Shown here one piece after another: positions 1 through 10,328 of a stretch of 64,000 nt of DNA. Within the stretch, counting starts at the first letter, position 1, and every line of letters starts with the position of its first letter. The notes under the pieces were generated by a model. It was not told the origin of the DNA, did not search any database, and was given only the letters and a program-made list of their open reading frames with translations. A program made the position numbers and the translations under genes. This stretch comes from Mucilaginibacter sp. SJ (GTDB lineage: Bacteria; Bacteroidota; Bacteroidia; Sphingobacteriales; Sphingobacteriaceae), in assembly GCF_028993635.1 (NCBI RefSeq), contig NZ_CP118631.1, positions 1,674,001 to 1,738,000 on the forward strand. The letters are read 5' to 3'.

Positions 1-23
1 AGCAAAAAATTACATACTAACAC

Positions 24-47
24 CACATTAAAATAAAATTTAATGTG
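24..47. promoter_or_regulatory. Inverted repeat upstream of glpK
   Basis: CACATTAAA (24-32) and TTTAATGTG (39-47) form a perfect 9-bp inverted repeat with a 6-bp spacer, 39 bp before the glpK start. It could be an operator or a weak hairpin. The surroundings are very AT-rich, so chance is possible. Confidence 0.3.
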
Positions 48-85
48 ATATTCAATAAATAAACCAAGGTAAACCAAACCAAATT

Positions 86-1600
86 ATGCAGGAATATATT
101 TTAGCGCTCGACCAGGGTACTACCAGCTCACGGGCCATAATTTTTGATCATGCAGGCAAAATTATTGCGTCGGCACAAAAAGAATTTAAACAGTATTTTC
201 CTAAACCCGGCTGGGTTGAGCATGACCCTAACGAGATTTGGGCTGGCCAGATTGGTGTTGCCGCTGAGGCCATTGCAAAAGCAGGCCTGGGCGGCGGCAA
301 TATCAAAGCCATAGGCATCACCAACCAGCGCGAAACCACCATAGTTTGGAACCGCAAAACCGGTGAACCCATCCACAATGCCATTGTTTGGCAGGACAGG
401 CGCACTGCCGCCTTTTGCGATGAACTAAAACAAGGCGGCCACAGTGATATGATCCGCGATAAAACAGGCCTGGTAATAGATGCGTACTTTTCGGGCTCAA
501 AAATAAAATGGATCCTGGATAATGTTGAAGGTGCCAGGGCACAGGCCGAAGCCGGCGAACTGGCCTTTGGCACGGTTGACAGCTGGCTCATCTGGCAGCT
601 AACCCGCAGCGAAGTTCACGCTACCGATGTAACCAATGCCGGCCGTACCATGCTGTTCAACATTCGCACACAACAATGGGACGAGGAGTTGTTACAACTA
701 TTCAACATCCCCAAAAGTATCCTGCCCGAAGTAAAACAGTCGAGCGAGCTATATGGGCAAACAGCCAATAATTTGTTTGCACAACGGATCCCGATAGCAG
801 GCATAGCAGGAGATCAGCATGCAGCCTTATTCGGGCAAATGTGTATTGACAAAGCCATGGTTAAAAACACCTATGGCACCGGCTGTTTTATGCTGATGAA
901 TATCGGGCACGAGTTTATCAAATCAAAAAACAACCTGCTTACCACCATCGCCTGGAAAATAAACGGCGAAATCACCTATGCTTTTGAAGGCAGCATTTTT
1001 ATAGGCGGCGCAGTAGTGCAATGGCTGCGCGATGGCCTGGGTATCATCAAAACATCGGCCGATGTTGAAAAACTGGCTACCTCGGTAAAAGATACCGCGG
1101 GCGTTTACTTTGTACCCGCGTTTGCAGGTTTGGGCGCCCCCTACTGGGACCCGGAAGTTCGCGGCGCTATTGTTGGACTAACCCGCGGCGCTACAGCCGC
1201 CCATATTTCAAGGGCCGCGCTGGCATCGATAGCCTACCAAACTATGGATGTACTTAAAGCAATGGAGGCTGATGCAGGCATGGAGATAAAAGAACTGCGC
1301 GTGGATGGCGGCGCAACAGCCAATAACCTGCTGATGCAGTTTCAATCAGACGTGTTGAACTGCAAAGTGATCCGGCCCCAAGTTACCGAAACTACAGCAC
1401 TTGGCGTAGCCTATATGGCCGGGCTGGCTGTAGGCTATTGGAAAGATATAGCCGAAATTCAGCACTTGTGGGCAGCCGAAGCCGAATTTAATCCGGCCAA
1501 CGATCTTGACGAAGTAAAATCGGGCATTACCGGCTGGAAACGCGCGGTAAGCACTGCTCAATGCTGGTCGAACGCCGGCAATCCTATAACAGTTATTTAA
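86..1600 (+). CDS. glpK: Glycerol kinase
   Basis: Cytoplasmic FGGY-family kinase making sn-glycerol 3-phosphate from glycerol and ATP. The 504 residues match the usual length of about 500. Visible signatures are the N-terminal phosphate-binding [13 protein letters not shown], the substrate-side GWVEHDP and IVWQDRR stretches, [10 protein letters not shown] in the middle and the C-terminal adenosine-site region [14 protein letters not shown]. The ATG at 86 gives the standard family N-terminus. glpF follows after 24 bp on the same strand, so the two are very probably co-transcribed and trap incoming glycerol as the phosphate. No glycerol-3-phosphate dehydrogenase lies in the window; it may be upstream. 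Recognition is secure; a different sugar kinase of the FGGY family is unlikely. Confidence 0.96.
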   Translation: MQEYILALDQGTTSSRAIIFDHAGKIIASAQKEFKQYFPKPGWVEHDPNEIWAGQIGVAAEAIAKAGLGGGNIKAIGITNQRETTIVWNRKTGEPIHNAIVWQDRRTAAFCDELKQGGHSDMIRDKTGLVIDAYFSGSKIKWILDNVEGARAQAEAGELAFGTVDSWLIWQLTRSEVHATDVTNAGRTMLFNIRTQQWDEELLQLFNIPKSILPEVKQSSELYGQTANNLFAQRIPIAGIAGDQHAALFGQMCIDKAMVKNTYGTGCFMLMNIGHEFIKSKNNLLTTIAWKINGEITYAFEGSIFIGGAVVQWLRDGLGIIKTSADVEKLATSVKDTAGVYFVPAFAGLGAPYWDPEVRGAIVGLTRGATAAHISRAALASIAYQTMDVLKAMEADAGMEIKELRVDGGATANNLLMQFQSDVLNCKVIRPQVTETTALGVAYMAGLAVGYWKDIAEIQHLWAAEAEFNPANDLDEVKSGITGWKRAVSTAQCWSNAGNPITVI

Positions 1601-1624
1601 TATCCATCTTTAAAATATTTTAAC

Positions 1625-2356
1625 ATGTCTCCATTTGTAGCCGAACTGATAGGCACCATGCTCCTGATATTATTGGGTGATGGTGTAGTGGCCAACGTAG
1701 TTTTAAAAGATACTAAAGGAAATAACAGCGGATGGATAGTAATTACCACCGCCTGGGGATTAGCCGTCTTTGTAGGGGTAGTTGTTGCAGGTCCTTATAG
1801 CGGCGCGCACCTTAACCCTGCAGTAACCATAGCACTCGCTATTGCGGATAAGTTTGCCTGGGCCAACGTTGTACCCTACATTATTGCCCAATTTGCGGGT
1901 GCTTGTATTGGTGCATTTTTAGTTTGGGTAATGTATTATGATCATTTTAAACGAACAAATGATCCGGCTTCTATATTGGCTGTATTTTGCACTGGTCCTG
2001 CCGTACGCAATTATATATCAAACATTGCCAGCGAGGTAACAGGTGCTTTTGTATTGCTCTTTACCATTTTCTACATAGCCGGTGCCGAAATCACTCCAGC
2101 TAAAACCCCTATTGGCCTGGGTTCAGTAGGCGCAATCCCGGTAGCATTACTGGTTTGGGTGATCGGCTTATCATTAGGAGGCACTACCGGCTATGCTATC
2201 AACCCGGCCCGTGATCTTGGGCCGCGCTTTATGCATATGCTGCTACCTATAAAAGGCAAAGGCACCAGCGATTGGGCTTATGCATGGATCCCGATTATCG
2301 GCCCATTGGTTGGGGCTTCCATTGCCGCTGTATTGTATCTGTCAATTAAGCTATAA
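1625..2356 (+). CDS. glpF: Glycerol uptake facilitator (aquaglyceroporin)
   Basis: Inner-membrane MIP-family channel of 243 residues with six hydrophobic spans and the two half-helix NPA motifs: SGAHLNPAVT in the first half and YAINPARDLGPR in the second. The Asp after the second NPAR is typical of the glycerol-conducting branch rather than pure aquaporins. It follows glpK by 24 bp and is closed by a strong hairpin, so glpK-glpF looks like a complete two-gene operon. It would admit glycerol by diffusion for phosphorylation by GlpK. The convergent neighbour is a periplasmic GDPD-phosphatase that could supply that glycerol. Confidence 0.95.
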   Translation: MSPFVAELIGTMLLILLGDGVVANVVLKDTKGNNSGWIVITTAWGLAVFVGVVVAGPYSGAHLNPAVTIALAIADKFAWANVVPYIIAQFAGACIGAFLVWVMYYDHFKRTNDPASILAVFCTGPAVRNYISNIASEVTGAFVLLFTIFYIAGAEITPAKTPIGLGSVGAIPVALLVWVIGLSLGGTTGYAINPARDLGPRFMHMLLPIKGKGTSDWAYAWIPIIGPLVGASIAAVLYLSIKL

Positions 2357-2376
2357 ATCTCATCAAAACAGCATTA

Positions 2377-2407
2377 GCCTAACGAAGTTTTAAAGGCTTC
2401 GTTAGGC
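2377..2407. terminator. Bidirectional intrinsic terminator
   Basis: GCCTAACGAAG (2377-2387) and CTTCGTTAGGC (2397-2407) form a perfect 11-bp stem with a 9-nt loop, followed by TTT. It sits between convergent glpF and the GDPD-phosphatase gene and could serve both. Confidence 0.85.
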
Positions 2408-2434
2408 TTTAAACGCTCCATTAAGCTACGGCAG

Positions 2435-4270
2435 CTACTGCAACAACGACTTAATCTTGTTAAATATCTCGGTATTACTATAAACCCCTCTGAAATCCAG
2501 GGAATGCGGCCCGTAGCTAAACACCGGAACCGGGGTACCGGTATGATCGTTGGTGCTAAAATCGCCCCATACGTAACCGTTGTTAATACTGCCATCAAGC
2601 AGGGTTAAGCCACCCGTTTCATGATCAGCAGTTACAATTACCAGGGTTTCGCCATCTTCATCAGCAAACTTCAGGGCGTCGCCAACTACACGATCAAAGT
2701 CGCTGTTTTCGGTTATTACTTGTTTCAGGTTATTGGCATGGCCACCGTGATCAATCTGCGAACCTTCAATCATCATAAAGAAACCTTTGGGAGCATTTTT
2801 GAACGTTTGGGTTACTTTGTTAAATGCCAGCGGCAGATAATTCCCCCTGCCTTCCATTTTCGGGCGGGTTACGCTGTCATCCATCAAAGCAAGGATTTTC
2901 GGGGCCGAGCTATTCAAAAACTCATCAAAGTTGCGGATCACCGTGTATCCCCTCTTTTTCATTTTATCAACAGGACTTTCACCATTAACCGGCCAGATAA
3001 AATCTTTATAAGATGAGCCTAAGAAAATATCAATTGGCGATGAAGTAATTTGATTTGCGATAGCTATTGAATGGCTCCGCTCCGAATCATGAGCGTAGAA
3101 TGCCGCCGGAGTTGCGTCTGTCAATTCACAAGCCACGATATCGGCGGTCTTTTTACCAGCTTCCGCACTGTAATCAGCCAATGATTTCAATGGTTTGCCT
3201 GACGGATCGACACCTATAGCCCTATCGTTAGTTTTTTGGCCCGATGCAAAAGCGGTTGCCCCGGCAGCAGAGTCGGTGATATAAGCATCGGCAGAATTAG
3301 TAACCGAAAAACCGATATTCAGCATCTGGAAAATATTCAACTGGCCGCGGTTGGCTGTGTAGGTTGAATAGATCTGTGATAAACCCATGCCATCGCCAAT
3401 GCACAAAATGATATTTTTGACTTTCTTAACTGTACCATCTGATTTGTAAGTCGGCTTATAAATAGCGTATGGTTGAGGAGCAGTATATTCACTTGCTGGC
3501 TTCTTGTTCAGAAAATCGCCAAGCTCCTCTATTTTATCGGTGCCAATTACATCAACACCTAAACGGATCAGCGCCAGCCAGCTACTCTTGGTATCAGGAG
3601 TTTCCCAAAAACGCACCTTTTTACCGGAGTTATGTACGCTATCTATCCCCGCTTTTATACTCGCAATCTCTTCGTTATTCAACACACCTTTACCATTCCA
3701 GTGCATGTATTTGCCAAACGGAAAACTTACCAGCCCAATCTTTTTCCATTGCGCCGGTGTAAAGCCGTTCATATGGTCAACATCAAAAGAGATCCAGGCC
3801 GGATAATTGGTCATTTCTGCCGGAGGGGGTACCGCGCCGGTCATTACTATTGATAACCTGCCGGGGTGGCCATCATAATCAAGATACTGCTCAAGCGGTT
3901 TCAATTCTTTAATCACCAGCGGCAATACCGCTTTATGATCTTCCTTAATTTCAATAAGCAGTCTTAAATGACGCTGTGGATCGCGTTTCAGTTTTTCAAT
4001 CAGCGGGTCGATGTACAAGATCTTCAACGACCTTTTGGCGTCAATCTCCTTTTTATCGTGCGCCACCATCAACTGCCCGTTAACCGCATAACAGTCGGCC
4101 TCGATAGAACCGAACCCCTTTTCGTAGGCCCGGTAAAAAGGAATATTGTTTTTGTAATCGTTGTGGGAATGCGCATCGGTTACGGTGTAATTTTTGACCT
4201 GCGCATTGGCCGTTAAACCGACGTTTGCCAGCAGCGCTGCCAGCGTAATCAGGGTAGTACTTTTTTTCAT
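2435..4270 (-). CDS. Secreted glycerophosphodiesterase-like / alkaline phosphatase fusion
   Basis: Two catalytic domains follow a signal peptide (residues 1-24). Residues about 28-265 resemble PI-PLC/GDPD-like phosphodiesterases: HSHNDY near 34, SIEADCY and VAHD supply the usual His, Glu/Asp and His set. Residues about 290-611 are an alkaline phosphatase: IGDGMG metal site, DSAAGATA with the nucleophilic Ser near 336, QIDHGGHANN and TADHETGG metal ligands. One polypeptide could therefore hydrolyse a glycerophosphodiester to glycerol phosphate and then free glycerol plus phosphate in the periplasm. It is the last gene after sigma, FecR, SusC and SusD on this strand, separated from susD by a hairpin. 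The substrate is inferred; the GDPD half is divergent and could act on another phosphodiester. Confidence 0.88.
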   Translation of the reverse strand: MKKSTTLITLAALLANVGLTANAQVKNYTVTDAHSHNDYKNNIPFYRAYEKGFGSIEADCYAVNGQLMVAHDKKEIDAKRSLKILYIDPLIEKLKRDPQRHLRLLIEIKEDHKAVLPLVIKELKPLEQYLDYDGHPGRLSIVMTGAVPPPAEMTNYPAWISFDVDHMNGFTPAQWKKIGLVSFPFGKYMHWNGKGVLNNEEIASIKAGIDSVHNSGKKVRFWETPDTKSSWLALIRLGVDVIGTDKIEELGDFLNKKPASEYTAPQPYAIYKPTYKSDGTVKKVKNIILCIGDGMGLSQIYSTYTANRGQLNIFQMLNIGFSVTNSADAYITDSAAGATAFASGQKTNDRAIGVDPSGKPLKSLADYSAEAGKKTADIVACELTDATPAAFYAHDSERSHSIAIANQITSSPIDIFLGSSYKDFIWPVNGESPVDKMKKRGYTVIRNFDEFLNSSAPKILALMDDSVTRPKMEGRGNYLPLAFNKVTQTFKNAPKGFFMMIEGSQIDHGGHANNLKQVITENSDFDRVVGDALKFADEDGETLVIVTADHETGGLTLLDGSINNGYVWGDFSTNDHTGTPVPVFSYGPHSLDFRGVYSNTEIFNKIKSLLQ

Positions 4271-4286
4271 TTAGTATAGATATAGC

Positions 4287-4311
4287 AAAACCGGGCTTTG
4301 CCCGGTTTTTT
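4287..4311 (-). terminator. Hairpin between susD and the GDPD-phosphatase gene
   Basis: AAAACCGGGC (4287-4296) and GCCCGGTTTT (4300-4309) pair perfectly around a TTT loop. It lies within the 58-bp gap between two co-directional genes, so it may attenuate rather than fully separate them. Confidence 0.7.
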
Positions 4312-4328
4312 AAGTTTCAATGTGTCAA

Positions 4329-5843
4329 TTACCAGCCGGCATTCTGTTTCAGCTGCCCCTGGCTTATCTGGATATCCTTTGGCGGAATAGGCCAAACGTT
4401 ATCCCTCGCCGGGTCAAAGTTACGAGCTTTCCACACAACTGAACCATCCGAACCATGTAACGGTTTTGCGTAAATTGTCTGCGCATCGCCCCAGCGTACA
4501 AGGTCGAAATTGCGATCGCTCCACTCCCCTGCCAGCTCAACACGGCGTTCATGTTTCAGATTAGCCATGGTTGCGTTGGTAATTGGGTTTAAACCTGCAC
4601 GTATACGCACCTGGTTAAGGGCAGCGTCACCATTTTTACCCTGCATGATCTGGGCTTCGGCCTTAATCAGTAAGATCTCTGCATAACGTAATAATGGCAC
4701 GTTTAAGTCTGTAGAAGGCTCATCGCCGTTAGGGCTTACGTGGATGCCGCCTGCATAACTAAAAGGCTCCATATATTTATTAAACTGGTAACCGGTTAAG
4801 CTGTTGCTTTTGCCGCCAATCGGGTAAGTATAAGTTTCTCCGAAATACTGGAAGCTATCGCCTTTTTGAAGGATCGTAGCCGCAAGCCTTTTATCACCGG
4901 CCTCAAATTCATCAACCAGTTCTTTTGTCGGTTGAAAATAACCAAAACCATTATATAAGCCCCAGCCTTTATTCTCCAGCATTGCGCCCGGCAGAATGCT
5001 TTGGCCATTCAGGCTGCTGGCAATCGACCAGATATATTCTGAGCTATAGTTATTAGCAATCTTAAATACATCAGCATAATTGTTTAGCAATGCGTGCTTA
5101 CCACTCAGGATAACCGAATCGGCATATTTTTCGGCATTGGCGTAGTCCTTGGCATGCAGGTAAGTTTTAGCGAGATAAGCCAAAGCAGCAGTTTTATGCG
5201 CGCGGCCCTTATCGGTTGCGGCAAGCTTATCAAAATAAGGTAATAAAGAAGATGCCTTTTTCAAATCAGCCACGATATAAGCATAATTATCTTTTACCGA
5301 CGGCAACTGAGCAGGGAAAGCCAGCGCATTAGTACGATTTTGTACAGGGGCACCTTGTTTGTCTGATCCATACAAATCAGCTATCTCCAGGTGCATCACA
5401 GCGTGGATAAAGTAAGCCTGGCCCAAAATAAAGTTTTTAGTAGCTGCATCCATGTTGATATTCGGCACGTTGTTGATCACGTCATTGGCGCGTTTCATTA
5501 CCACGAAGTGCAGCTGCCAGGGCGCATAAATACTGCTTTCATTACCTGTACAGATAAAGTTTTTGATATTTTCCCTGTCGGCAGATGTACGGCCCACAAC
5601 CATGTCATCACTTGCATTAATGAACCAAAAGAAACCGCGGCCATACATATCCTCGCTGTTGCTTTGTTTTTCGTATAAACCATTGGCAGCCGCCTGCGCA
5701 TCGGCAGCTGTTTTCCAGAAGTTAGTACTTGTTGGCGTACCGGTTGGTTTAATATTATCTAAAGTGCCTTTTTTACAGCTTTGGGCCAGTGCAATAACCA
5801 TTACACCCATTAAGCCTTTGCTAATTATATTTTTAAATTTCAT
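4329..5843 (-). CDS. SusD/RagB-family outer-membrane lipoprotein
   Basis: Surface substrate-binding lipoprotein of 504 residues, usual for the family. The N-terminus carries a hydrophobic segment ending in ALAQSC, with the lipidated Cys followed by KKG, a typical Bacteroidota lipobox. The body has the SusD-like TPR pattern (for example LAYLAKTYLHAKDYANAEKYAD) and the C-terminal signature NFDLVRWGD with a closing WPIPPKDI. It lies 33 bp after the SusC-like receptor gene, so the two should form one SusCD importer. The ligand cannot be read from sequence; the neighbouring GDPD-phosphatase and glpFK suggest a glycerol-phosphate compound. Regulation is probably by the ECF sigma/FecR pair upstream. 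Confidence 0.95.
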   Translation of the reverse strand: MKFKNIISKGLMGVMVIALAQSCKKGTLDNIKPTGTPTSTNFWKTAADAQAAANGLYEKQSNSEDMYGRGFFWFINASDDMVVGRTSADRENIKNFICTGNESSIYAPWQLHFVVMKRANDVINNVPNINMDAATKNFILGQAYFIHAVMHLEIADLYGSDKQGAPVQNRTNALAFPAQLPSVKDNYAYIVADLKKASSLLPYFDKLAATDKGRAHKTAALAYLAKTYLHAKDYANAEKYADSVILSGKHALLNNYADVFKIANNYSSEYIWSIASSLNGQSILPGAMLENKGWGLYNGFGYFQPTKELVDEFEAGDKRLAATILQKGDSFQYFGETYTYPIGGKSNSLTGYQFNKYMEPFSYAGGIHVSPNGDEPSTDLNVPLLRYAEILLIKAEAQIMQGKNGDAALNQVRIRAGLNPITNATMANLKHERRVELAGEWSDRNFDLVRWGDAQTIYAKPLHGSDGSVVWKARNFDPARDNVWPIPPKDIQISQGQLKQNAGW

Positions 5844-5876
5844 CTCTGTTTCTCCTTAATTATGGTTCCTGATTTC

Positions 5877-8800
5877 TTATAAGCCTACGTTAACACCAAC
5901 TAAAATGATCCTCGACTGCGGGTACAAGCCTAAATCAATACCGTTTTGATTGATGCCAACCTCCGGATCAAGACCTGTGTATTTAGTAAATGTTGCCAGG
6001 TTTTGCGCATTGGCGAAAATGCGGGCGCTACGTACTCCAATTTTTGTTATCAGTGCTTTTGGTAAAGTATAACCAAGGGTTACGTTTTTGATGCGCATGT
6101 ATGAACCGTTCTCTACATAAAAGTCAGATACGTTACCAAAGTTGCCGTTTGCATCACTTGCAGATAAGCGCGGGATATTGGTGTTGGTATGGGTTGGTGT
6201 CCAGGCATTTTTAGCGTCGGTCAGCAGGTTATAGTTTTGGATAGATGCATTTAAACCAGTGTATTTAACCGCATTGAAAAGTTTATTACCGGCAACGCCT
6301 TGTAAAAACACGCTCATATCAAACGGGCCGTAGCTAAAGTTTGCTGTAAAGCCATAGCTAAATTTAGGAAACGGTGTGCCGAGGTAAGTTTTATCAGCTT
6401 CGGTTATTTTACCGTCATTGTTAAGGTCCTGGAATTTGATATCGCCTGGTTTTGCATTTGGCTGAATAAGCGCACCCGAAGATCCTTTATAATTATTTAC
6501 CTCATCCTGCGATTGGAATAAACCCGCGGTTTTGTATCCAAAGAACGAATACAAAGAATACCCCTGTTGTAACCATACAGGCACCAGGTTATCCCTTACT
6601 GTTGGACCAGAAAGGATGGTTTGCTGACCCGGAAGGATGTTGTCAATTTTGTTTTTGATGTATGATCCGTTAGCTGCTAAATTATAATGGAATTCGCCAA
6701 CAGCACCCTGGTATTTAACCGCTAACTCGATACCCCTGTTTGTGATTTGACCACCGTTAACAAACGGAGGGTTTGACACGCCATAAACCGCGGCAACCGG
6801 CGGTTGGAACAGGAAACGTGTATTTCTTTTCTGGAATACATCGGCAGTAATATTGACCTTGCCATTCATCAGGCCTAAGTCAACACCGATATCGGTTTGC
6901 GTAGCTTTTTCCCATTTAAGATTAAGGTTGGCCAAACCATCAACAGCCGAACCGGTAATAGCTGTAGCCGGATTGCCTAAATAGCCCGCAGTTTTACTTA
7001 AAGAAACTGAAGTAGGGAAGCTTGGCAAACCTGCAAGGTTACCCGACTGACCGTAACTTGCCCTTAACTTAGCAAATGACACCAGAGCATCGGTAGGAAA
7101 AAATGATTCCTTGCTGATTAACCAGCCTGCAGATACACCAGGATAAACTTCAGTGCGGTTTTTACTTGTTAACAATGAAGTAGCATCACGACGGATGATA
7201 CCGTTGATAAAGTATTTACCTGCATAATCATAACCGATCCTGCCCAGGTATGAGATCAAAGCAGATTCGTTCTTGTTGCCTTGTAGCGGTACGCCTGTTG
7301 GGTTAAGGCTGCCGTTGATGATATAACGATAAGCAGGATCTTCGCTCAGGTAGTTATCAGTGTTAACGCTAAAAAACTCCTGGGTATCATTCTGATAAGT
7401 ATAACCTGCCAAAGCACTCACATGGTGATTACCAAAAGTCCTGTCGAAGTTTAAGGTCTGTTCGGCCAGGATGGTACGTGTATTGTTTTGCTCCTGGAAC
7501 AGGAAGTTATCAAAAAACTTTTTGCCGGGCTCCAACACCCTTGTGCTAAAGTTTTTAATGGTTTCAGAGTTTTTAGTAATCCCCAGGTTTGAGCGGAATT
7601 TTAAACCTTTAATCAGGTTTATTTCAACATACGGGTTAACATTGAAGCTGTTTACAGCATCGCTGTTATCCAAACGCTTTAAATAAGCAACCGGGTTAAT
7701 AACGTCGCCGTATGAACCTGCGTATTGGGCTGGCACACCACCAAAGCTGCCATCAGCATTATAGATAGAAGCGTTTGGAGGGTAAAATATAGCTGATAAA
7801 ATAGCACCTGTATAAGCGCTTGTAGTATTAGCTCCTTGTCCGTTGTTATAAGAGTAAGAAAAGTTCTCGCCTATCTTTAACCAGTTATTGATCTGGTGAT
7901 CAGAGTTTACACGAAAGTTATAACGGATAGCGTTAGTGTTTAACAGGATAGCATCATTTTTACGATAGCCGCCCGAAATATAGAAAGTGGATTTTTCGCT
8001 GCCGCCGCTAATATTCAGGTTATAGTCCTGGATGTGACCTGTTCTAAACAAAGCATCAGTCCAGTTAGTGCGGGTAATGCGCGAATCGGGGTTTACAGTT
8101 GCATCAAATGCCGGTAAACGGGTTTTGCCTGCATTATCATAAGCTGTGTTGATAGCATCTGCATAATCTGCGGCGTTTAAAGCCTGTAAAATCTTCAAAG
8201 CATTTTGAACTCCGCCTTTAGCAGTTATTTCAAGATTGGTTTTGCCTTGTTTACCATGTTTGGTGGTGATCAATATCACACCACCGGCAGCTTTAGCACC
8301 GTAGATAGCAGCATATGAATCTTTCAATACGTCGATAGACTCGATATCTGAAGGATCGATCGGGCCGCCATTGTAAATAGTACCATCAACAACCATTAGC
8401 GGGCCTTCATTGTTAAAAGAGCTTTGACCGCGTAACCTGATGCTTGGGCCCGAAGTTGGGTCACCACCTTCGTTCAAAACTGTAACACCGGCAATTTGTC
8501 CCTGCAGCATTTCGGTCACCGAACCCACCGAACGGTCTTTAACGTTGGTTACTTTTAATGACCCTACCGAACCGGTTACGTCGGTGTTTTTTTGCGTACC
8601 GTAACCTACCACTACTACAGCATTTAAACCGGTAACGTCAGCCTCCAAAGTAATGCTAAGCGGCGATTGACTGGCAGCAACTTCGCGGCTTTTATAACCA
8701 ATAAAGCTAAAAACCAGCACTTCGCCCTTTTCAACAGTAATTTTAAAATTACCGTTAATATCGGTTGAAGTAGCGGCGGTTGATGTTTTGCTGCGCACGG

Positions 8801-9230
8801 CCACGCCTGCAAGCGGACCATCCTTATCGGTCACCGTTCCGGTAACAGTAATTTTTTCGGGGGCGCGCACCATTTTTTTGTGCGAGATGATGATGGTACC
8901 ATACTTTTCCCGATACTCCAATTGTGTATTGGCAGTTAACGCGTTAAGTACATCTTTTAAGGGTTTGTTTACAAATGAGTTTGCCTTTACTTTTACCGCG
9001 GCCACATCATCCATCTTGTAATTAAATGCAACGGTATTAACCGCTTTTTTGAGCTTTTCGAGCGAAGCATCCATGGTTTCATCGGCAAACTTTACAGTTA
9101 CCGGCTGATCCATCAGTGATGCACTACGTTCGGCCGAAGCATGTACCGGCAATAATGCCGTCAGAGTTGTTACCAGCAATAAAATTGCGGTGATTGATCT
9201 TCTTGAAATCCGGGTTAAAGATTTTTCCAT
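5877..9230 (-). CDS. SusC-like TonB-dependent receptor with STN signalling domain
   Basis: Outer-membrane beta-barrel importer of 1117 residues. A signal peptide is followed by an STN (secretin/TonB N-terminal) domain at about 45-115, a carboxypeptidase-regulatory-like domain at about 127-205 (VTGTVTDKDGPLAGV), the plug (VVVGYGTQKNTDVTGSV onward) and the barrel, which ends in aromatic-rich strands. The STN domain is the feature expected of receptors that signal through a FecR-type anti-sigma factor, and exactly such a pair lies upstream. It is co-directional with the SusD gene 33 bp downstream. Substrate specificity is unknown; uptake of a phosphodiester or its glycan carrier is inferred only from neighbours. 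Confidence 0.96.
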   Translation of the reverse strand: MEKSLTRISRRSITAILLLVTTLTALLPVHASAERSASLMDQPVTVKFADETMDASLEKLKKAVNTVAFNYKMDDVAAVKVKANSFVNKPLKDVLNALTANTQLEYREKYGTIIISHKKMVRAPEKITVTGTVTDKDGPLAGVAVRSKTSTAATSTDINGNFKITVEKGEVLVFSFIGYKSREVAASQSPLSITLEADVTGLNAVVVVGYGTQKNTDVTGSVGSLKVTNVKDRSVGSVTEMLQGQIAGVTVLNEGGDPTSGPSIRLRGQSSFNNEGPLMVVDGTIYNGGPIDPSDIESIDVLKDSYAAIYGAKAAGGVILITTKHGKQGKTNLEITAKGGVQNALKILQALNAADYADAINTAYDNAGKTRLPAFDATVNPDSRITRTNWTDALFRTGHIQDYNLNISGGSEKSTFYISGGYRKNDAILLNTNAIRYNFRVNSDHQINNWLKIGENFSYSYNNGQGANTTSAYTGAILSAIFYPPNASIYNADGSFGGVPAQYAGSYGDVINPVAYLKRLDNSDAVNSFNVNPYVEINLIKGLKFRSNLGITKNSETIKNFSTRVLEPGKKFFDNFLFQEQNNTRTILAEQTLNFDRTFGNHHVSALAGYTYQNDTQEFFSVNTDNYLSEDPAYRYIINGSLNPTGVPLQGNKNESALISYLGRIGYDYAGKYFINGIIRRDATSLLTSKNRTEVYPGVSAGWLISKESFFPTDALVSFAKLRASYGQSGNLAGLPSFPTSVSLSKTAGYLGNPATAITGSAVDGLANLNLKWEKATQTDIGVDLGLMNGKVNITADVFQKRNTRFLFQPPVAAVYGVSNPPFVNGGQITNRGIELAVKYQGAVGEFHYNLAANGSYIKNKIDNILPGQQTILSGPTVRDNLVPVWLQQGYSLYSFFGYKTAGLFQSQDEVNNYKGSSGALIQPNAKPGDIKFQDLNNDGKITEADKTYLGTPFPKFSYGFTANFSYGPFDMSVFLQGVAGNKLFNAVKYTGLNASIQNYNLLTDAKNAWTPTHTNTNIPRLSASDANGNFGNVSDFYVENGSYMRIKNVTLGYTLPKALITKIGVRSARIFANAQNLATFTKYTGLDPEVGINQNGIDLGLYPQSRIILVGVNVGL

Positions 9231-9341
9231 ACATTTGTTTTTAAAGTGATTAGTAACTGCCTGTTGGCTTTTAGTTTTGGCAGCTACACTTAATTAAGCC
9301 AGTGCTTGTTCGTAGCAGGCATTGGTTTCTCTTTTATATTA

Positions 9342-10280
9342 TTATTTAATAATTACCATATCTCCGTTTAATTTATACTTTCGGCCGTCAATAAACTGAA
9401 GTATATCCAACACTTGCTTAATACTCAGCTTATTTGAAAACCTTACCGAATAGTGTTGCTGTGCCAGCCGTTTCTCACCGTATTTAAAATTCACGTTATA
9501 CCGGTTTTGCAGATAAACGGTGATCTCCTTAAATGACACATTATCCAGTATTAACTCATCGTGCATCCAGCTCAGCGCATGATCGGCCATTAGTTCCTGG
9601 CGTGTAAAACTTTCATGCTGTTTATTGTAGGTTAGTTGCTGCCGCGGGGTATAAAATCCTAACGTATGGTGTTGATCATGCACCTCAACCTTACCACTGT
9701 TCACATAAACCTGCAGATCGCGCAGCTCCTTATAAAATTTAATATTGAACGATGTTCCTAATACCTGGGTGGTAACTTTTGCAGTATGCACCATGAACGG
9801 CCTTTTAACATCATGTTTCACATCAAAAAAGGCCTCGCCATTTATCAGCGTTACTTCCCTTTTCGCATCGCCGAAACTAACCGGGAACTTTAACGTAGTA
9901 CCTGCGTTTAACTGAACTGTGGTACTATCAGGCAGCATTACCTGTTTCATACTACCTTTAGGGGCAGTGAGTACCTGGTAAGCAATTGGCTCATTTTTAT
10001 GGGTAGCCAATTTTGAATAGAACAGTCCGGCACATACAGCAACCAACACAGCTGCAGCAACTTTTAACCAGACAGTATTTAACCTGCGTACTTTTCCTTT
10101 ACCTATGGTTTGCTTTTCTATACGTTCCCAAAGCGGTTGCTTAAGGGCTTTAATCTTATCACCGGCTTTGACATCCGTATCGAGGTTGTGCATTAATTGC
10201 TGTAAAAGCAGTAGTTCGTCGTCGGTGCATTTACCAGCGTTAAACTTATGGAGTAGTCTTTTTATTTCTTTTTGGTTCAC
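9342..10280 (-). CDS. FecR-family anti-sigma factor
   Basis: Inner-membrane regulator of 312 residues. The N-terminal cytoplasmic part (about 1-85) should bind the sigma factor; one transmembrane helix follows (VWLKVAAAVLVAVCAGLFY), then the periplasmic FecR domain (about 115-220, with LPDSTTVQLNAGTTLKFP and VLGTSFNI) and a C-terminal DUF4974 domain (about 240-312, NVSFKEITVYLQNRYNV). By family knowledge it relays substrate binding at the STN domain of the cognate TonB receptor to the sigma factor. It sits between the sigma gene (49 bp upstream) and the SusC gene (111 bp downstream), which makes the partnership convincing. Confidence 0.93.
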   Translation of the reverse strand: MNQKEIKRLLHKFNAGKCTDDELLLLQQLMHNLDTDVKAGDKIKALKQPLWERIEKQTIGKGKVRRLNTVWLKVAAAVLVAVCAGLFYSKLATHKNEPIAYQVLTAPKGSMKQVMLPDSTTVQLNAGTTLKFPVSFGDAKREVTLINGEAFFDVKHDVKRPFMVHTAKVTTQVLGTSFNIKFYKELRDLQVYVNSGKVEVHDQHHTLGFYTPRQQLTYNKQHESFTRQELMADHALSWMHDELILDNVSFKEITVYLQNRYNVNFKYGEKRLAQQHYSVRFSNKLSIKQVLDILQFIDGRKYKLNGDMVIIK

Positions 10281-10328
10281 CTAACAGGAGCTTTATACCT
10301 GATAAGTGACCGGGAAAAGAAGAGTGTA